From Bacteroidota bacterium (GTDB lineage Bacteria; Bacteroidota; Ignavibacteria; Tepidaquicellales; Tepidaquicellaceae), in NCBI GenBank assembly GCA_018266835.1, contig JAFDZP010000002.1, forward strand, positions 386,419-450,418: a stretch of 64,000 nt of DNA. Direction: 5' to 3'. Positions within the stretch are counted from its first letter, which is position 1. Every line of letters starts with the position of its first letter. This document shows, piece after piece, positions 1 to 7,913 of this stretch. The notes beneath the pieces are model-generated. The model did no database searches. It was not told the origin of the DNA and saw only the letters and a list, made by a program, of their open reading frames with translations. The translations under genes were made by a program, and so were the position numbers.

Positions 1-228
1 AAAACATTAGACTTAAGTGATAATAAACTGACAAATATCCCTTCCGAAATTCAGAATCTGAAATACCTTACTGTATTAAAACTGAACGGAAATAAAATCT
101 ATGAACTGCCTTCTGTTGTTTCAAAATTAAAATTCCTTAAAGAAATTTATCTTGATAGAGAAATCTGGCAATACAGATTGAATGAAGTGAAAAAAATTAC
201 TGCAGCTAGAATTATTTTAGTAGGGTAA
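1..228 (+). CDS. Leucine-rich-repeat protein, C-terminal fragment
   Basis: The reading frame is open from base 1 and stops at 226-228, giving the last 75 residues of a protein that begins outside the window. Residues 3-48 carry two leucine-rich repeats of the bacterial LxxLxLxxNxLxxLP type (LDLSDNKLTNIP, then LKLNGNKIYELP), followed by a basic tail ending ARIILVG. Such repeats form a solenoid used for protein binding. The specific role cannot be told from the fragment. It converges with the minus-strand gene at 306 and is separated from it by a 57-bp palindromic repeat. Confidence 0.8.
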   Translation, partial: KTLDLSDNKLTNIPSEIQNLKYLTVLKLNGNKIYELPSVVSKLKFLKEIYLDREIWQYRLNEVKKITAARIILVG

Positions 229-245
229 GAAATTATTTAGAACTA

Positions 246-302
246 CACAATTCGTTCCGGAGCCGTTTGTTCCCGCTTTCGGTCTTCGGAACAAGAATTG
301 TG
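246..302. repeat. 57-bp palindromic intergenic repeat, copy 1
   Basis: A 57-bp sequence that starts CACAATTC and ends GAATTGTG. It can fold into a long interrupted hairpin (CACAATTC/GAATTGTG, then GTTCCG/CGGAAC, then CCG/CGG). A second copy lies at 3805-3861 in the same orientation with only three mismatches. Both copies lie between convergent gene ends, which fits a bidirectional terminator or a small dispersed palindromic element. Confidence 0.75.
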
Positions 303-305
303 CTT

Positions 306-1757
306 TTAACTCAACTCTTCAAATTTTTCTAACAGCCAGTCTTTATTCCTTATTATCGCACAATCCAATAACTCTTTTTTGAAATGAGAAATATCATCTT
401 CTGCTCCCGATTTTTTCTTTAACAAAATTAAATAGTACTTTAGAAAATTTGTACATTTTTCTCTATAAATACCATTAGCGGTCTCATTTCTTATATTATA
501 CTGTTTTAAAGTCTCAGCCTGAGAGAAACCTGCCTCTGTAAAGCCAAGTTCAAAATAATTTATCATCCGTAGAACTTTAGAATCAATTTTAAATAAAATA
601 TCTTCCTTATCTATTTTGAGCAGCGCCTCATTCGATTCTATATATTTTTTCTGTCTCGATAAAATTTTTGCTTTGTAGTAATTATAAAAATCACTTTTGG
701 CATCTTCGGCAATCAGATTAATTTTGTTTTCAAGAAAGTCAGATGCCCAATCCAATTCCTTAACTAATATTGCCCCGTGAATAAGATTAACAAACACAAA
801 TGCGCTCATTTTGCCCGTTTCATCTAATGCAATTTCTTTAGCAACCATTTCTTTCCCGGTTTGAAATAATACCTGTAATAATTCCTTATCATCAATTTTT
901 GCGTGAGTATTTATAAGATTTCGTAACCAGATATACATTCTGTATTGGGCTTGTTTTGTCATTTTATCAATGCGTTCCTTGAATAACTTATACGATCTTT
1001 CAAAATTAAAAAAAAAATTCCCGTCTTTATTTTGCGTTGTAAGAAAAAATGAATAATATAATTCAATATCTTTATAATGAGGACTATTATTTTTCTTCAA
1101 ACCGCTTATTAACTTAGCAACATCCACGCAGTCAAAAAATAATTTTACAATATCATATTTCCCCGATTGCTCATTTGAGGAAACCCTGGCAATATAACTT
1201 GAGTGCTCGAATATAAACTCTGCAAAGAAAAAAGCAAATAATGGTTCATTGAGATTATTTCGCGAATAATTTTTTGGTTTAATTTTTCTTCTGTCATTAA
1301 ATAGATCTAACTCTGTAACTAGATGATACTTATTAAGATTTTTTTTGTAAAAACTGTCTTCTATTAACTCATTCTCATCATACAAATTATTGTAATTTTT
1401 ATTAAACTCTTTATCAAGATATCTTGCATTTGTTTCGCTTAGTAATTTCAATCCAAAGTCAAAAGAGCCTTCATGGTTTATAAATCCTAAAAATCTTTCT
1501 GCAAGATTACCTAAATCTGTAAAAAGATTTCTGATAGTTCCTTCGTTAAATGTTTTTCCGGGATAAAGTTTTTTATAAATATTTTCATTCGTAAGCTTAG
1601 GGCTTTCAAATATCGGATAGTATTTATTTACAGCGTAAAATAATTTTGTAAGGTCTTTTGAACGGTTAAAAAATGGAGAATTAATGAATCTATCAAACTC
1701 AGCAAACTCCTCTTTAGATAAAGTTGATAAAATACGGAAAGCCTTAATTTGATTCAT
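306..1757 (-). CDS. Conserved protein of unknown function (paralogue of 7914-9362)
   Basis: A 483-residue protein with an ATG start and no signal peptide or membrane segment, so probably cytoplasmic. I do not recognise a named family. The N-terminal 95 residues are strongly conserved with the product of 7914-9362: the same opening (LSTLSKEEFAEFDRFINSP), an IYKKLYPG-like motif and a [GT][TV]RNL motif before a DLGxLA helix. The remainder is rich in predicted helices with regular aromatic residues, suggesting a helical-repeat (TPR-like) body. It is divergently arranged with the T9SS gene at 1943. A role in protein interaction or regulation is a guess only. Confidence 0.7.
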   Translation of the reverse strand: MNQIKAFRILSTLSKEEFAEFDRFINSPFFNRSKDLTKLFYAVNKYYPIFESPKLTNENIYKKLYPGKTFNEGTIRNLFTDLGNLAERFLGFINHEGSFDFGLKLLSETNARYLDKEFNKNYNNLYDENELIEDSFYKKNLNKYHLVTELDLFNDRRKIKPKNYSRNNLNEPLFAFFFAEFIFEHSSYIARVSSNEQSGKYDIVKLFFDCVDVAKLISGLKKNNSPHYKDIELYYSFFLTTQNKDGNFFFNFERSYKLFKERIDKMTKQAQYRMYIWLRNLINTHAKIDDKELLQVLFQTGKEMVAKEIALDETGKMSAFVFVNLIHGAILVKELDWASDFLENKINLIAEDAKSDFYNYYKAKILSRQKKYIESNEALLKIDKEDILFKIDSKVLRMINYFELGFTEAGFSQAETLKQYNIRNETANGIYREKCTNFLKYYLILLKKKSGAEDDISHFKKELLDCAIIRNKDWLLEKFEELS

Positions 1758-1942
1758 TCTTTTGTGTGGTTTAGGGGTTAAACTGCAAGACTTCTAATAT
1801 TATAATTAACAATATTTTATACGAAAAACTCCTAAATATATTGTACTTTATTTGGTTAAAAGTTAAAAAAATTGTTTTTGCAGATTAGCACTGTTCCCCG
1901 TATTTTAATCAAAATTTTTGATTAAAAAAATCTTAAAAGAAT

Positions 1943-3790
1943 ATGAAAATTTTTTTAATATTTGCCGCAACCATGTTTGTAATACTAAATTCCTCTGCTC
2001 AATTATTTTCTCAACAAAATAAATCGGTGGGAATTTCAAAAACAGAAGTGATAAATACACCTGCTGAGAATACTAAAATTTCTGAAATCACTAAGAATTT
2101 AAAAATTGCCAGAACGAATGGTGATATATCTACAAAAGAATTTTGGGAAAAAAAACTTAATGAAATAACTAAACCTCAAATAATTGAAATACCTCAAAAT
2201 ATATTTGTCGGTAAGAGAGAAACTGGAAATGAAAATATAACAAATGATTTCTTAAGTGTTTCTAAATTGGGAAACTGGTGGGGTAATGCTCTGGCAATAT
2301 CTTATGACAGAGTTAAGGGAGATATATACGCTGCAATCGGACAAATTTCAAATGTTAATCCAATACCGGAAGCTGATACACTACGAATATTAAAATCTAC
2401 AAATAACGGGTTGAGTTTTTCTCTTATTTATACTTTTACTATGCCGGGAAACTTTCGTATTCCTCAAAACAGTTTAGATATGGAGGTAATTTCTAATGGC
2501 GATTCATCTTTTGCTTTTATAGGAATTTCATATACTTTGGGTGGATTGTATAACTCCGGAATAATTCGAGTCAGGCAGGATGGAAATCTTGCAAGCTTTG
2601 GTTTGCTTCAAGGCAGCATTACTAACAAATTTTATAATGCAAGAATAACCAGCGATAACGCATACTATACAAATAGTACATATATTTATTTTTCAGCTAC
2701 ATTAGATTCTACCGTTTCAGGAAACCGAAGAGTTAAATCAAAATTATATCGTATAGACTCGCCATTTTCTACACCTTTGAGAATTATATCTGCCTATCAG
2801 GATAATTCAAACGGTCAATATGGATATTATATTGACGGTATAGCTCCTTCAAATGCAGAGTTTGAATCAGACATTGCATTTGTTAATACTGCGGGAGATT
2901 CAGACCAAGTTTATACTGTAACCGTTGTACGCGGAGTTGCAGGTTCCTTCAATGATGGGGCTTCACTTTATTTTACAAAAAGTGATAACTACGGTAGAAC
3001 TGTGCCAACATTATTCAGCCAAACCGAATCAGGCTCATACTTAAAGAAAAGTCCGCGAATTGCAGCAACAGGATATCGCAATAGTTCGTTAGTTGTATTT
3101 ACAAGAAGACTTTTTCAAAACGGTGATTGGGATCCGTTTAACTTTTACTGCTCAAATATTAATGCGCCTGTTCCTTCATTTACAGGTACTTACATCAGCG
3201 GAACCACTGATACTACAGTTGCCATTTCAGTTGCAGCAAAATACAGGTCAAATGGTACTTATTTATTTGGATATTGCAATAGAACCTTTCAAGGCTATAG
3301 TGGTAATATATTCATTAACCTTTTTACATCCGGTGTATATGGAGGTAGTGTTCAGGTAAATAATACTACTGCCGCAGGAGAAAGAGGTTTACCCGACGTT
3401 ACATTTAGAAATGTAAACAATGATTCTTGTCTCTCGTTGTGGGCAGGTTATGATGGATTTGGTGTTTATTTAACCAGAGGATGCAGTGGACCATTTATAG
3501 GTATTAACAATCAAAGTTCAATTGCTGATAATTTCATGTTAGAACAAAACTATCCCAATCCATTTAACCCGGTTACAAATATAAAATTTGATATTCGAAA
3601 AAGCGGATTTGTAAGTTTAAAAGTATTTGATATCCTGGGTAATGAAGTTGAAAATCTTGTTAATGAAAACAAAACTGCCGGAAGTTATTCAGTTACTTTT
3701 GATGGAAGTAAACTCGCTAGCGGAGTTTATTATTACAGGATGGAATCAGGAGATTATACGGAAACCAAACGAATGTCACTACTTAAATAA
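1943..3790 (+). CDS. Secreted T9SS cargo protein of unknown function
   Basis: A 615-residue exported protein. Residues 1-23 form a Sec signal peptide ending near SAQLFSQ. The middle (about 70-520) is beta-rich with Asn/Ser/Thr/Gly-rich strands and phrases such as STNNGLSFS and SDNYGRT, reminiscent of sialidase-like Asp-box propellers, though I cannot assign an activity. The last 85 residues form a type IX secretion sorting domain: LEQNYPNPFNPVTNI, then SLKVFDILGNEV, then SGVYYYRM and the terminal KRMSLLK. This predicts passage through the T9SS and anchoring on or release from the cell surface. The gene ends just before the second 57-bp palindrome. Confidence 0.85.
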   Translation: MKIFLIFAATMFVILNSSAQLFSQQNKSVGISKTEVINTPAENTKISEITKNLKIARTNGDISTKEFWEKKLNEITKPQIIEIPQNIFVGKRETGNENITNDFLSVSKLGNWWGNALAISYDRVKGDIYAAIGQISNVNPIPEADTLRILKSTNNGLSFSLIYTFTMPGNFRIPQNSLDMEVISNGDSSFAFIGISYTLGGLYNSGIIRVRQDGNLASFGLLQGSITNKFYNARITSDNAYYTNSTYIYFSATLDSTVSGNRRVKSKLYRIDSPFSTPLRIISAYQDNSNGQYGYYIDGIAPSNAEFESDIAFVNTAGDSDQVYTVTVVRGVAGSFNDGASLYFTKSDNYGRTVPTLFSQTESGSYLKKSPRIAATGYRNSSLVVFTRRLFQNGDWDPFNFYCSNINAPVPSFTGTYISGTTDTTVAISVAAKYRSNGTYLFGYCNRTFQGYSGNIFINLFTSGVYGGSVQVNNTTAAGERGLPDVTFRNVNNDSCLSLWAGYDGFGVYLTRGCSGPFIGINNQSSIADNFMLEQNYPNPFNPVTNIKFDIRKSGFVSLKVFDILGNEVENLVNENKTAGSYSVTFDGSKLASGVYYYRMESGDYTETKRMSLLK

Positions 3791-3804
3791 TAGTTTCATT
3801 ACAA

Positions 3805-3861
3805 CACAATTCGTTCCGAAGCCGTTTGTTCCCGCTTTCGGTCTTCGGAAAACGAATTGTG
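3805..3861. repeat. 57-bp palindromic intergenic repeat, copy 2
   Basis: Same element as 246-302 in the same orientation, differing at three positions. Here the arms pair slightly better (CACAATTCG/CGAATTGTG and TTCCGAAG/CTTCGGAA). It lies in the 83-bp gap between the ends of two convergent T9SS genes (3790 and 3874), so a terminator role for both strands is plausible. Confidence 0.75.
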
Positions 3862-3873
3862 AAATTCATGAAA

Positions 3874-5277
3874 TCACTTTATCACAATCATCTTCTTCAT
3901 TGCTGAAAAGCTTCCTGCATTCAATCTAAAAAAATAACTTCCCGATGAAATTGATGATGCATCAAATGAATATTTGTAATAACCTGACTGCAATGCCTGG
4001 CTGACAATAGTAGAAACTTCCCTTCCTGTAACATCGAACACTTTCAGCTCAACGTAAATATTTTGCGGCAGTTCAAATTCTATATTTGTTACAGGATTAA
4101 AGGGATTAGGATAATTTTGTGATAAGCTATATTGATTCGGAACTCCTACGTTTACCTCATTTGCTAAATTATAATATTTAAAGTTGCCGTTGTAATCTAC
4201 TTGCTTAAGCCTATATGAAAAATTACCCACAGGTAAATTTTTATCTTCATATTTATAATTATGAATGTTGTTTGAATTTCCCGAGCCGTTTACAAAGCCG
4301 ATTTCTTTAAATTCGCCAATAGATTTTCTTTCAACCACAAATCCTTTATTATTTAACTCTGAAATTGTGCTCCATACTAACTTTACTGAATTTTTATTGA
4401 CTGCTGAATTAAAATTAGTAAGCTCTACAGGAACTGCTGAAAGCCAATTAATTGCAACTCCCTGCGGATATGGAATACCGGTTATCAATTGAGTAATAGA
4501 AGTACCGCCCGTTGTTGCGCGTTTTATATCCTGTGTCGAATTGTCTGTCCAGTATAAATAATTATTTAAAGCATCTATAACTATTCCTCTCGGGTTTCCT
4601 GTCAATCCTGTTATTATATCTACTTTAGTTACCGGAAGAGTAGCTACATTTCCCTTTTGAATTGCATCTGCACCTGAATCAATCCAGTATATGCAATTAT
4701 CAATTGAGTTAAATGCTATTCCCCAGACTTGACTTAACGAAGTGGCAACATCTTCAATACTACTTCCGTCAAAATTGCAGCGCATAATTTTTTTCATGCC
4801 TACTCCGTTATCTGCAAAATATACTTTTGCGTTCAGAGCATCATACGCAACAAAACCGGGAGAAACTAATCCTGTTGAAACAATATCTGTTATACCTGTT
4901 CCGGTAAGCGTTGACCTCTGTATTTTTTTAGTAGAATTATCAGCCCAGTACATTCTGTTATTTGCAGCGTCAATTGCTATCCCGCGCGGTCCTATAATTC
5001 CGTCCGCATTTGAAAGCAGAGGAGTTACAGTAGTTGATACTAGATTTATCTTAGAAATAGTTGATGCAGCAAAATCAGTCCAGTACATATCGTTTGAAGT
5101 ATTATCAACAGTCAATGCATAGCCTGAAGCAATCCCTGTTAATACATCAGTAGTTGTACCTGAACCGTCTATAGGGTGCTCCTGAAGCTTTCCTGCTGAA
5201 CCATCAGTCCAATAAATAAACTGACAGAAAACAGGAGATGATACCAATATTAAAAATATAATAAAATATTTTTTCAT
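3874..5277 (-). CDS. Secreted YWTD/NHL-type beta-propeller with T9SS sorting domain
   Basis: 467 residues with a Sec signal peptide at 1-19 (ending VFCQ). Residues 20-280 contain about six repeats built on a (M/I/L)YW(T/A)D motif with intervening LDPxx-like strands (for example MYWTDFA, MYWADNS, IYWIDSG, LYWTDNS). This is the signature of the YWTD propeller found in LDL-receptor-like and NHL-type proteins. A short linker domain (VELTNF... about 283-375) of the kind common in T9SS cargo follows. The C-terminal 85 residues are a T9SS sorting domain (LSQNYPNPFNPVTNI, terminal MKKMIVIK). It is probably displayed on the cell surface; the ligand is unknown. Confidence 0.88.
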   Translation of the reverse strand: MKKYFIIFLILVSSPVFCQFIYWTDGSAGKLQEHPIDGSGTTTDVLTGIASGYALTVDNTSNDMYWTDFAASTISKINLVSTTVTPLLSNADGIIGPRGIAIDAANNRMYWADNSTKKIQRSTLTGTGITDIVSTGLVSPGFVAYDALNAKVYFADNGVGMKKIMRCNFDGSSIEDVATSLSQVWGIAFNSIDNCIYWIDSGADAIQKGNVATLPVTKVDIITGLTGNPRGIVIDALNNYLYWTDNSTQDIKRATTGGTSITQLITGIPYPQGVAINWLSAVPVELTNFNSAVNKNSVKLVWSTISELNNKGFVVERKSIGEFKEIGFVNGSGNSNNIHNYKYEDKNLPVGNFSYRLKQVDYNGNFKYYNLANEVNVGVPNQYSLSQNYPNPFNPVTNIEFELPQNIYVELKVFDVTGREVSTIVSQALQSGYYKYSFDASSISSGSYFFRLNAGSFSAMKKMIVIK

Positions 5278-5339
5278 AACTCTTATTATTCAATTAATAA
5301 AATTGTAAAAAACTTTATAAGAAATTTCTTATTCATAAT

Positions 5340-6068
5340 TCAGCTTCCCGTAGGAAAAACTCCCTGAACTGCTATACAAAAATTAATAGTAAGAAAAGGC
5401 TGCAGATTTGTATGCCCCTGATTAGAACCCGTCACTCCCAAAGACCCGGAAGGCAATGTAGAATTTGCAGTGTTTGAATACGAATCAATCCCATCAGCAT
5501 TTTGCGCTATAAAATTACCTGCAGGGCTTCCTGATGTACCGCTGGATGTAGTAACATTTATTGTATGTGAATGAGAAGGTATTTGTTGTGAAGTCAATAC
5601 AACCGTTTCATTGCCTCCGCTTTGTCCAATAACATAACTACTTAGACCAGAGCCCTGCCCCTGATGCATAGGTACCCTTCCTCTTAAATCAGGCAAGCCA
5701 AAATTTGAAACGCCGTCTCCCCCGTAAGTTGTGCCAATTAGAATAAACAATGCTTCGTTGCCCATGATTGGTAATAATGCGCCGTTAGCATATACATAGT
5801 TTACTGGATAAAAACCGAATCCTGCCATCAGAATGCTTCCCAGAAATGGCTCAGAACCTCCCTGCGGAATGTAGTCTTCAATAATTTCACCGTTACGTTT
5901 TACATATATATAACCTGTTTTGGATTTTGCAGCAAATATATTATCGGGCTTTGCCACCACTGAAGCTCCAAAAAGAGCCGCAAGTGATTTCAGCATAAAA
6001 TTTCTTCTGCCGTTATGGTTATTAGCAGTAGAAATATTATGAGTATTTTTCTTCTTAAAAAAGTTCAT
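5340..6068 (-). CDS. Tat-exported phage tail-collar-fold protein (copy 3 of the operon, degenerate)
   Basis: 242 residues. The N-terminus carries a twin-arginine motif (GRRNFMLK, about residues 21-28) followed by an Ala/Leu-rich stretch ending NIFAA, which predicts Tat export. A linker (KTGYIYVKRNGEII) follows, then a tail-collar/microcystin-dependent-protein domain: TTYGGDG, LPDLRGRVPMHQGQG, SSYVIGQSGG, and IPSHSH near residue 165. Unlike its two neighbours it lacks the conserved W-x-x-C-N-G motif, having YVYANG at that place. The C-terminal strand LTINFCIAVQGVFP is kept. It is the last of three tandem paralogues transcribed 7591 to 5340, and the loss may mean relaxed or changed binding. Confidence 0.85.
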   Translation of the reverse strand: MNFFKKKNTHNISTANNHNGRRNFMLKSLAALFGASVVAKPDNIFAAKSKTGYIYVKRNGEIIEDYIPQGGSEPFLGSILMAGFGFYPVNYVYANGALLPIMGNEALFILIGTTYGGDGVSNFGLPDLRGRVPMHQGQGSGLSSYVIGQSGGNETVVLTSQQIPSHSHTINVTTSSGTSGSPAGNFIAQNADGIDSYSNTANSTLPSGSLGVTGSNQGHTNLQPFLTINFCIAVQGVFPTGS

Positions 6069-6106
6069 ATTCTATTTTGAAATTTCAAAAATTATTTTTA
6101 TAATTT

Positions 6107-6832
6107 TTATGGTGCCGGAAAGATTCCATACAAAGCGATACAATAATTCATAGTAAGATAAGGCTGCATATTTGTATGTGCCTGATTTCCGCCGATAGAA
6201 GAAACTGCAGCGGAGTTCATTGTAGTGTTCGAAGAACTTCCAAATGATTTTACACCTTCTGCATATTGTGATATATAACCTGCAGAAGGATCCGTATTGC
6301 TGCCTGTTCCCGCATAAGCCGCCAGTGTATGATTGTGAGGCGGTATCTGCGTTGAATTCAAAGTTACTGTTTCAACTCCCGTGGTATCTCCAAAGATATA
6401 ATTAGAAAGACCCGGCCCCTGTCCCTGATGTACCGGTATCCTTCCCCGTAAATCAGGCAGATTAAATGTAGTTGTTCCGTTCCCCCCGAATGTGGTCCCT
6501 AAAAGAGTAAAGAGTGTATCATAATCTGCAATATTTAATGTCTGCCCGTTGCATAGCATCCATCCATTAGGAGCGAACGGAAATGCGCAGAGACCTATTT
6601 CTCCTATATAAGGGTCAGGACCGGCGGATGGCTTATAATTATTAATTATCTCACCGTTTTGCTTTAAATACAAAAATCCTGTTTTGGATTTTATAGCAAA
6701 AAGATCTTCTGCTTTAGTGAGAATAGTAGCTCCAAATAAAGCAGCAAGTGCCTTAGTTATAAAATTTCTTCTCTTTTGTTTTGAATTATCATGAAGAGGT
6801 TTCATGAAATATTTATTATTGAATAGACCCAT
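6107..6832 (-). CDS. Tat-exported phage tail-collar-fold protein (copy 2)
   Basis: 241 residues. It has a twin-arginine motif KRRNFITK at about residues 20-27 and a hydrophobic Ala-rich h-region ending DLFA. The collar domain is complete: YIGEIGLCAFPFAPNGW, MLCNGQ, TTFGGNG, LPDLRGRIPVHQGQG and IPPHNH, then LTMNYCIALYGIFP. Collar-fold proteins of this type are found as phage tail fibres and as bacterial microcystin-dependent (MdpB-like) proteins. Here the Tat signal argues for a folded, periplasmic or surface-exposed cellular protein rather than a virion part. The gap to the next copy downstream is 38 bp and to the upstream copy 30 bp, so the three form one transcription unit. Confidence 0.88.
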   Translation of the reverse strand: MGLFNNKYFMKPLHDNSKQKRRNFITKALAALFGATILTKAEDLFAIKSKTGFLYLKQNGEIINNYKPSAGPDPYIGEIGLCAFPFAPNGWMLCNGQTLNIADYDTLFTLLGTTFGGNGTTTFNLPDLRGRIPVHQGQGPGLSNYIFGDTTGVETVTLNSTQIPPHNHTLAAYAGTGSNTDPSAGYISQYAEGVKSFGSSSNTTMNSAAVSSIGGNQAHTNMQPYLTMNYCIALYGIFPAP

Positions 6833-6862
6833 ATAATTATTTTAAATTTCGTAAATAAAAAA

Positions 6863-7591
6863 TTAACCGTGAGCCGGAAAAATTCCCTGCATAGCTATAC
6901 AAAAATTTAATACAAGAATCGGCTGAATATTATTATGCGAATTGCCCGTACCTGTACTTGATATTATCCCTGAGTTCAAACTGCTTCCTGCAGAAGCATT
7001 GAATGAATTTATCCCTTCTGCATTTGCCGCAATATATTTCCCTGAAGGATTTGGCGATGAGCCAATTCCTGTATTTACTCCAATAGAATGATTATGCGCA
7101 GGAAGCTCTGATTCAATTAAAGTAACACCTTCACTGCCTGCTGCTTCACCCATTAAATAATTTGAGAGACCTAAACCTTGTCCTTGAGAAAGCGGTACCC
7201 TTCCTCTTAAGTCAGGCAAGGCAAACGTAGATGTTCCGTTCCCGCCATAATAATTTCCAAGCAATGAGAATAAAGCGCCATACGAAAAAATAGAAAAGAT
7301 CTGGCCATTGCATTGAGCCCAGTTGTGAGGCGCAAAATTAAAAGCAAAAATTGTAATCTGTCCTAAGTAAGGAGAGGAATCTCCCAATGGTTGATAATCA
7401 TTTATAACTTCTCCGTTTTTCTTTACATATACATAACCTGTTTTTGAATCCCTGGAAAACACTTCAGTTGCGTTCATAAGCGCTGCAGCGCCGAATGCAC
7501 CGGCTATGGATTTCCGGATAAAGCTTCTCCTTTTATTCTCACTCTCCTCATTTTTAACGGGATTGAGAATTTTTTTCCTGAAAAAATTCAT
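6863..7591 (-). CDS. Tat-exported phage tail-collar-fold protein (copy 1)
   Basis: 242 residues and the first gene of the three-gene set. The twin-arginine motif KRRSFIRK is at about residues 20-27, with an AGAFGAAALM core. The collar domain runs from about residue 75: YLGQITIFAFNFAPHNW, AQCNGQ, NYYGGNG, LPDLRGRVPLSQGQG, LPAHNH, ending LVLNFCIAMQGIFP. The proteins differ most in the Ser/Thr/Gly-rich loop after the HNH-like motif (residues about 165-215), where receptor-binding variability would be expected. No phage structural, lysis or integration gene lies nearby. Function unknown; adhesion or carbohydrate binding is a guess. Confidence 0.88.
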   Translation of the reverse strand: MNFFRKKILNPVKNEESENKRRSFIRKSIAGAFGAAALMNATEVFSRDSKTGYVYVKKNGEVINDYQPLGDSSPYLGQITIFAFNFAPHNWAQCNGQIFSIFSYGALFSLLGNYYGGNGTSTFALPDLRGRVPLSQGQGLGLSNYLMGEAAGSEGVTLIESELPAHNHSIGVNTGIGSSPNPSGKYIAANAEGINSFNASAGSSLNSGIISSTGTGNSHNNIQPILVLNFCIAMQGIFPAHG

Positions 7592-7913
7592 GAGCTGAAA
7601 TTTATTTTATATAGAAATTAATTTATGACAATATATAGAAGAAAGAAAAATTAATTTATCTTCAGAGAAGGAAATACGATGGATTTTTCTTTCATTAACA
7701 ATTGTTCATTTGGGATAAACGGAGCAATGAAAGATATAGGGGGAAAATATATGTGGAACAGTTAAAAGAATTTATAAAAAGTTTTTGAAATAAAAAACAC
7801 GAATTTTTGAATTTACTAAAAAATAATTTTTAAATTAACGTTTCTTAATAAAAGTGATGGCACATGTTTAGCAAATCAGATCAGACAAAATTCGGTTTTA
7901 AATCAAATTTTTT
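7592..7913. other. 322-bp intergenic stretch upstream of the collar operon
   Basis: Very AT-rich and without an open frame of convincing length. It must hold the promoter of the collar operon on the minus strand and the 3' end region of the gene at 7914, but I could not pick out a confident promoter, terminator or repeat. Confidence 0.5.

Noticed and set aside
5340..7591. A prophage or tail-fibre module
   Set aside because: Only the collar fold is present; each protein has a Tat signal and no other phage gene lies within the window.
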